Positions 6,916-9,706 of a stretch of DNA of 9,706 bases are shown piece by piece. The translations under genes were made by a program, and so were the position numbers. Origin of the DNA: an uncultured bacterium (lineage in GTDB: Bacteria > Bacteroidota > Bacteroidia > Bacteroidales > JACABE01); the NCBI GenBank assembly GCA_903911455.1, contig CAIWDQ010000310.1, positions 1-9,706 of the forward strand, in the 5' to 3' direction. The notes below the pieces were generated by a model. That model was given only the letters and a program-made list of their open reading frames with translations, did not search any database and was not told the origin of the DNA. Position 1 is the first letter of the stretch. Each line of letters begins with the position of its first letter.

Positions 6916-8252
6916 TAGCTTATTTGTTTGGTTCCGGCACCAGTGTCCAGAGTTGTTAAAATGGTTTTCTTGAATTTAATTTCAGTATCATCACTAGCTC
7001 CATTAAATCTAACCATGTGTTCAATAGGATAGGCGATATGTTGTTGGTCAACCCATGCTAAAGCAGAGTTTACCAGAAAAGCTTCTCTGATATTGCTTCC
7101 TCCTGAATTACTTGCATAAGGGCCTCCTCCGGATGGCATTGCTCCAACTACTGCAGGATTAACCAAAATAGAAAATAGTATTTCCGAATTTGCAGCTGCA
7201 GAAGTGATGAGCTGCTGATCACTTTTAAATTTATCGTCCAACACTTCTACATCCCATTTTTCTTCAGCCTTTCCCATTTCATTTACAGAAAAATGAGTGA
7301 TAAGAGTCTTTTTAGCATTCTCTGAACCTATCAAAGTATCTTCAATTTTCTTTAATGCTTCCGCAATTTTGCCTCTACGCTCCAACACATCAGGAAATTC
7401 TTTTTGAGGGAATTGTTTATCCCAATAACTATATGGTATTCTTACAATATATGTAAGTGAAGCTTGATTTTTGTATACATTTTTTAGAAAGTTCGGTACT
7501 TCCTGCGAAATATCTAACCAACCTGCTTGTCTTGCAGTATCCCAATCAGGTAAAGGATAGATAACATTATTTGAGAACCTGTTAAATAATGGATAAATAT
7601 AGCTTTTGCCTTTAGTTCTGCCTGCTCTTCTTAATCTGATTAAGTCTGCATAAGGATCATATTGGTCAAGCATTGGAATGTACTTAATATCAGAAGCAGT
7701 ACATTGATACATCCCTTCCCATTTTTCACTGAAGGCAATAAATTGTTTGTCTTTGGTTAATCTGCAAAAGCGAGCATTTATAACATTTATTCCATCAATT
7801 GTTTGACCGTCAGCAGAAAAAATCAATTCAGGAAAACATATTCCAAACTTAAAAATATCTCTAAACGCATCTAACATATAATTAAATACCTTCCGGTCTC
7901 TCAGGCTACGTTGCAGATTCTTATCACTAATACGAACAAATAAGTCATTTCCATCAGCATCAGTTCCACTATTTTCAGCAGCATAAATTCCCTGAGCAAT
8001 AGTAGCCATCCATTTATATTTCAGACCACTGTTAAGAACACTAGATTTACGAATATAACCTTCAGCAATTACAGGATAATTATTCAAATCTCCCCATCTG
8101 ACAATTTGTTTATCCTCAAAATTCATTGGAGATATATCTTCCGCAGGAGTGTCCGATGCTATAGTTGGTGATGGAGTGCCCTTTGTAACAACCATTGAAT
8201 GTTGTCCGTATGCTAATAGAGGTGTACCGTCTTTACTGAATAATATTTCCAT
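6915..8252 (-). CDS. Phage portal protein, 445 aa
   Basis: The length is normal for a portal. The N-terminal part has RWGDLNNYPVIAEGYIRKS at about 52-70. The diagnostic part is the late stretch from ~355 to 395: SEILFSILVNPAVVGAMP, then a Gly/Ser-rich loop and SNIREAFLVN. This corresponds to the portal pattern in which a helix ends in 'P-x-x-x-G' and is followed by an Asn-rich loop leading to a long helix. Portals form the dodecameric ring at one capsid vertex through which DNA is packaged and ejected. The gene starts on the stop of the 93-aa gene (TAATG at 8250-8254) and ends on the start of the DUF6712-like gene by the same overlap. It looks full length and undamaged. Notably, no terminase gene is beside it in this window. 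Confidence 0.8.
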   Translation of the reverse strand: MEILFSKDGTPLLAYGQHSMVVTKGTPSPTIASDTPAEDISPMNFEDKQIVRWGDLNNYPVIAEGYIRKSSVLNSGLKYKWMATIAQGIYAAENSGTDADGNDLFVRISDKNLQRSLRDRKVFNYMLDAFRDIFKFGICFPELIFSADGQTIDGINVINARFCRLTKDKQFIAFSEKWEGMYQCTASDIKYIPMLDQYDPYADLIRLRRAGRTKGKSYIYPLFNRFSNNVIYPLPDWDTARQAGWLDISQEVPNFLKNVYKNQASLTYIVRIPYSYWDKQFPQKEFPDVLERRGKIAEALKKIEDTLIGSENAKKTLITHFSVNEMGKAEEKWDVEVLDDKFKSDQQLITSAAANSEILFSILVNPAVVGAMPSGGGPYASNSGGSNIREAFLVNSALAWVDQQHIAYPIEHMVRFNGASDDTEIKFKKTILTTLDTGAGTKQIS

Positions 8253-8533
8253 TACAAATTAACTTTTAGTCCGTTAAACTCAACAATTGACCAAATCCAA
8301 ACAGGATAAATATGAGAAATTGAATTCAGATGAATATCTACTGGAACAACCCCACGCATGGCATTTTTCTTAAGATTCATATTTAGACCGCATTTAACAG
8401 CTCTAAAAAGGAAAATACTCTCGCCATTTCTTTTAATGAGACGAATAGAGAAAGTCTTTTGAATACCATCAGTATCAATAGACATATCCAACTCTGCTAA
8501 AACACGATTTAATTTAATGCTGTTTTGATTCAT
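8252..8533 (-). CDS. Conserved small phage protein of the portal operon, 93 aa
   Basis: This is a soluble protein without signal or membrane segment. The middle and C-terminal part (FRAVKCGLNMNLKKNAMRGVVPVDI, then HIYPVWIWSIVEFNGLKV) resembles small proteins I have seen before portal genes in Bacteroidota prophages, but I know no function or family name. The beta-rich, DNA-free look would suit a structural or accessory role. It is the first gene of the operon and ends on the portal start (TAATG), so the two are coupled. A perfect -7-like element, TAGTTTTG, lies 14 nt before its ATG. Confidence 0.7.
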   Translation of the reverse strand: MNQNSIKLNRVLAELDMSIDTDGIQKTFSIRLIKRNGESIFLFRAVKCGLNMNLKKNAMRGVVPVDIHLNSISHIYPVWIWSIVEFNGLKVNL

Positions 8534-8547
8534 AGATCAATTTTCAG

Positions 8548-8555
8548 CAAAACTA
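8548..8555 (-). promoter_or_regulatory. Candidate -7 element immediately before the 93-aa gene
   Basis: TAGTTTTG on the minus strand is an exact TAnnTTTG match, 14 nt from the ATG at 8533. It would give a very short leader. No TTG is found at the expected upstream distance; only a T-rich stretch from the preceding terminator is there. It would allow expression of the phage operon independent of the terminator at 8585-8617. Confidence 0.35.
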
Positions 8556-8584
8556 CAGTTAGATGACTTTTTAAAAAAGGACAT

Positions 8585-8617
8585 AAAAAAAGCCGATCCT
8601 GTTGTTACAAGACCGGC
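8585..8617 (-). terminator. Strong early terminator between promoter and phage operon
   Basis: On the minus strand GCCGGTCTTGT and ACAGGATCGGC form an 11-bp stem (two G-U pairs) with an AACA loop, followed directly by seven T. It lies about 30 nt downstream of the start site predicted from the promoter at 8655-8687 and 52 nt before the first phage gene. It could be an attenuator, an antitermination target, or the end of a short RNA. Confidence 0.88.
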
Positions 8618-8654
8618 ACACAAATTTTGTATTTACACATTTATAAATACTCTG

Positions 8655-8687
8655 CAAAGGTACTAAATTAAACTTCCGTAACTACAA
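8655..8687 (-). promoter_or_regulatory. Bacteroidota-type promoter upstream of the phage operon
   Basis: The minus strand reads TTG (8687-8685), 22 nt, then TACCTTTGCA with an exact TAnnTTTG at 8662-8655. The spacing is about 2 nt longer than usual. Transcription should start near 8648 and run into the hairpin at 8617-8592 almost at once. Confidence 0.6.
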
Positions 8688-8741
8688 CTAAATTTATAAA
8701 GCTAATAATATTACATATAGCAACAGAAAGTTTGTGTTTTC

Positions 8742-8815
8742 AATTTTTCACCTCTCTTATTAAATACACAAATGAATAATTAAATCTCAATGTATTTAAA
8801 AGAGTGTGAAAAATT
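8742..8815. repeat. Long interrupted inverted repeat 1
   Basis: The left arm 8742-8768 and right arm 8791-8815 are near-complementary: AATTTTTCAC pairs with GTGAAAAATT, CTCT with AGAG, and TAAATACA with TGTATTTA. The loop is 22 nt. The outer ends carry the TTTTTCACC-type motif shared with inverted repeat 2. Confidence 0.75.
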
Positions 8816-8833
8816 TCAATAAAAAATATAATC

Positions 8834-8892
8834 ATTCATTAATGAGGGTGTTAAAATTCATTGATTTATTCTTTTTCACCCTCATTTTGAAT
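8834..8892. repeat. Inverted repeat 2
   Basis: AATGAGGGTG (8841-8850) and CACCCTCATT (8877-8886) are perfect 10-bp arms. The outer flanks ATTCA and TGAAT extend the symmetry. The right arm is preceded by TTTTT, giving TTTTTCACCCTC, very close to TTTTTCACCTC of inverted repeat 1. Confidence 0.7.
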
Positions 8893-8900
8893 TCAGCTAA

Positions 8901-8937
8901 TCCGAACAAAATGGCACATTTTTTCGGAAATTTTTTT
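8901..8937 (+). terminator. Plus-strand terminator-like hairpin
   Basis: TCCGAA pairs with TTCGGA. After a one-base bulge (C8907), AAAATG pairs with CATTTT around a GCA loop, and the hairpin is followed by AA and seven T. The T run lies on the plus-strand side only. There is no plus-strand gene upstream, so it would have to end a non-coding plus-strand RNA or be one of a set of structural hairpins. Confidence 0.5.
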
Positions 8938-8941
8938 AGCA

Positions 8942-8972
8942 TAAAAAAACCATCTCCTGTCCAGAAGATGGT
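8942..8972 (-). terminator. Rho-independent terminator of the small-gene operon
   Basis: On the minus strand ACCATCTTCT and AGGAGATGGT form a 10-bp stem (one G-U pair) around a GGAC loop, followed by TTTTTTTA. It lies 23 nt past the stop of the 97-aa gene. Confidence 0.88.
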
Positions 8973-8995
8973 CTTTTGATTGCTTGCGGGTCTCT

Positions 8996-9289
8996 CTAAC
9001 AAACAAAGTTTAATAAATCTTCTCTTTGCTTTTCTTTGTCCTTTCCTCCTCTTAGTCTAATCATTTTTAAATCATCACTTAATTTGTCAAAAAATGTTTT
9101 ATCATTTTCAAATTCATCAACTTTCTGAAAATCTTCTGTAAAATCTTGATAAATTGATATAAAAATAATTCTCTTATCCTCTGTTATTTCAACTTTTACA
9201 CCATTTTGTTTTACTAATAATTTCATAATATCTTCAGACATTTTCTGAATATTACGGGTTTTCTTTTTCTTATATGTTATAACTTCCAT
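8996..9289 (-). CDS. Unrecognised small hydrophilic protein, 97 aa
   Basis: I do not recognise the family. It is a charged soluble protein with a basic N-terminus (MEVITYKKKKTRNIQK). A central part looks beta-rich (VKVEITEDKRIIFISIYQDF), and the C-terminus is rich in Lys, Glu and Asp (RGGKDKEKQREDLL). I chose the ATG at 9289 because it lies 4 nt after the stop of the preceding gene, matching the 2-nt spacing of the junction before it. The frame is open to an ATG at 9328, but that start would add a run of Met, Ile and Leu that is really antisense-frame overlap with the 57-aa gene. It is the last gene of a three-member operon ended by the terminator at 8942-8972. Small genes of this kind are typical accessory genes of phages and plasmids. 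Confidence 0.65.
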   Translation of the reverse strand: MEVITYKKKKTRNIQKMSEDIMKLLVKQNGVKVEITEDKRIIFISIYQDFTEDFQKVDEFENDKTFFDKLSDDLKMIRLRGGKDKEKQREDLLNFVC

Positions 9290-9293
9290 AATA

Positions 9294-9467
9294 TTATTCA
9301 TTAAAATAATTATCATCAAAGCACTCACTTAAAATATTATGTAAATAATCACTAAAAGCATTATTATTATAATGACTTCTTAATCTTCTTATCCTGCATT
9401 TTATTGGTTTGACTATTACTTTTGCTTTTTTAGCTTTCTTAAATTTGTAAACATTCTTTGTTTTCAT
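9294..9467 (-). CDS. Unrecognised small basic protein, 57 aa
   Basis: The open frame runs from ATG at 9467 to TAA at 9294-9296. The first half is strongly basic (KTKNVYKFKKAKKAKVIVK, then KCRIRRLR); the second half is polar and acidic (NNNAFSDYL ... CFDDNYFNE). The basic half suggests nucleic-acid binding, but no domain is recognised. Support for a real gene comes from packing: it begins 2 nt after the stop of the truncated gene upstream and ends 4 nt before the next start. It is short and A-rich, so it could still be a chance frame. Confidence 0.5.
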   Translation of the reverse strand: MKTKNVYKFKKAKKAKVIVKPIKCRIRRLRSHYNNNAFSDYLHNILSECFDDNYFNE

Positions 9468-9469
9468 AA

Positions 9470-9588
9470 TTATTCATTAATCAGGTTTTCAATTTCATCA
9501 TAAACAGTTTGCAACTTATCAGTTTTTTCCTGGTATTCTTCTGCCTTTTCTGATTCCTGCCATTTTTCACTTTTTGAATCAAAAAATT
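9470..9588 (-). pseudogene. 3' remnant of a small gene cut by the insertion sequence
   Basis: The frame ending in TAA at 9470-9472 encodes a charged, likely coiled-coil tail: SEKWQESEKAEEYQEKTDKL, then LQTVYDEIENLINE. It has no ATG or other good start before the IS boundary at 9588/9589, and inside the IS the frame hits a TAG within three codons. The tail resembles small phage or plasmid proteins with 'W-x-x-S-E-K-x-E-x-Y' and a following 'L-x-x-x-x-x-x-I-E-x-L' helix, as I recall them. The 5' part is expected beyond the other end of the IS. Its former start was presumably also that of the operon, so the two genes below may have lost their promoter or now depend on the IS. Confidence 0.7.
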
Positions 9589-9602
9589 GGTTCTATAACG
9601 AT

Positions 9603-9633
9603 TTGTATGGGTAAATAAAAATTAATAAATTTG
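9603..9633 (+). promoter_or_regulatory. Consensus Bacteroidota promoter of the transposase gene
   Basis: TTG at 9603-9605 is followed by exactly 20 nt and then TAAATTTG (9626-9633), a perfect TAnnTTTG. The start site would lie near 9640, leaving a leader of about ten bases before the ATG at 9649. This is the best promoter match in the window. Confidence 0.75.
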
Positions 9634-9648
9634 CCTGTAAAAAGAGTT

Positions 9649-9706
9649 ATGAATTCAGAGGAACTATTTAGCATAGCATTAAACATACAATTACCTTGGT
9701 ATATAA
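9649..9706 (+). CDS. Transposase N-terminus (ISL3-like), cut by window edge
   Basis: Nineteen codons are visible, reading MNSEELFSIALNIQLPWYI. The pattern 'ELF-x-x-AL-x-x-x-x-PW' is how many ISL3-family transposases begin, just before a zinc-finger region and the DDE catalytic core, neither of which is visible here. It is the only plus-strand gene with good support. It has its own consensus promoter, and it starts 60 bp inside a plausible IS end. Purine-rich AAAAAGAG before the ATG may serve as a weak ribosome binding site. The family assignment rests on a short stretch. Confidence 0.65.
   Translation, partial: MNSEELFSIALNIQLPWYI

Larger units (their letters stand above)
8534..8995. other. 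462-bp intergenic region rich in hairpins and transcription signals
   Basis: No protein gene is seen on either strand. From right to left it holds the minus-strand terminator of the small-gene operon, a plus-strand terminator-like hairpin, two large inverted repeats, a minus-strand promoter, an early minus-strand terminator, and a -7-like element just before the 93-aa gene. Almost every part of it has some dyad symmetry, which is unusual for a plain spacer. Confidence 0.75.
9589..9706 (+). mobile_element. Left end of an insertion sequence, probably ISL3 family
   Basis: The element appears to begin GGTTCTATAACGATTTGTAT at 9589; ISL3-family ends typically begin with GG and a CTnT-like sequence. 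A transposase gene starts 60 nt inside. The A/T-rich octamer AAAAAATT at 9581-9588 would be one copy of the usual 8-bp target duplication. The right end is outside the window. Confidence 0.65.

Noticed and set aside
9290..9328. Upstream ATG of the 97-aa gene
   Set aside because: The added residues are Met/Ile/Leu-rich and overlap the 57-aa gene. The ATG at 9289 fits the operon spacing.
1..9706. tRNA or rRNA gene, or a tRNA attachment site for the phage module
   Set aside because: I found no cloverleaf-like sequence, anticodon arm pattern or rRNA signature on either strand by reading.

Overview
The window is AT-rich and nearly every supported gene lies on the minus strand. Several signals point to a member of the Bacteroidota. 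Promoters match the TTG / TAnnTTTG pattern of that phylum; the best has exact 20-nt spacing, at 9603-9633. Ribosome binding sites are weak or absent. Protein families (TPR/CHAT-like exported protease, DUF6712-like phage protein, Bacteroidota-type portal) fit as well.

Reading down the minus strand from the right edge, layout is as follows. (1) 9589-9706 is the left end of an insertion sequence, probably ISL3 family, with the first 19 codons of its plus-strand transposase. It has cut a small gene, whose 3' part survives at 9470-9588. (2) That fragment is followed by two small tightly packed genes (57 and 97 codons) and a strong terminator at 8942-8972. (3) 8534-8995 has no protein gene. It holds two large inverted repeats, a plus-strand terminator-like hairpin, a minus-strand promoter at 8655-8687 and, only ~30 nt past the likely start site, a perfect 11-bp minus-strand terminator hairpin. 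(4) 8533-4516 is a compact phage operon: a 93-aa phage protein, portal protein, DUF6712-like protein, small one-TM protein, two-TM holin-like protein, M15-type endolysin and single-gene spanin. Junctions are TAATG overlaps, short gaps or an 8-nt overlap, so the genes are probably translated together. (5) 3733-4515 has no convincing gene. Its main content is about 15 imperfect 21-bp direct repeats (core CAACTATATT). (6) 3732-2800 encodes an unrecognised 310-aa protein with a carboxypeptidase-regulatory-like C-terminal region; it has its own candidate promoter upstream and a textbook terminator downstream. (7) 2629-1 encodes an exported, membrane-anchored CHAT (caspase-like) protease whose last codons lie beyond the window.

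The phage operon would supply a portal ring and a connector-type head protein together with a full Gram-negative lysis set: holin to permeabilise the inner membrane, peptidase to cut peptidoglycan, spanin to deal with the outer membrane. No terminase, major capsid, protease, tail or integrase gene is in the window, so this is either one module of a larger prophage or a remnant. The CHAT protease and the 310-aa protein are separated from it by terminators, and nothing in the sequence proves a functional link.
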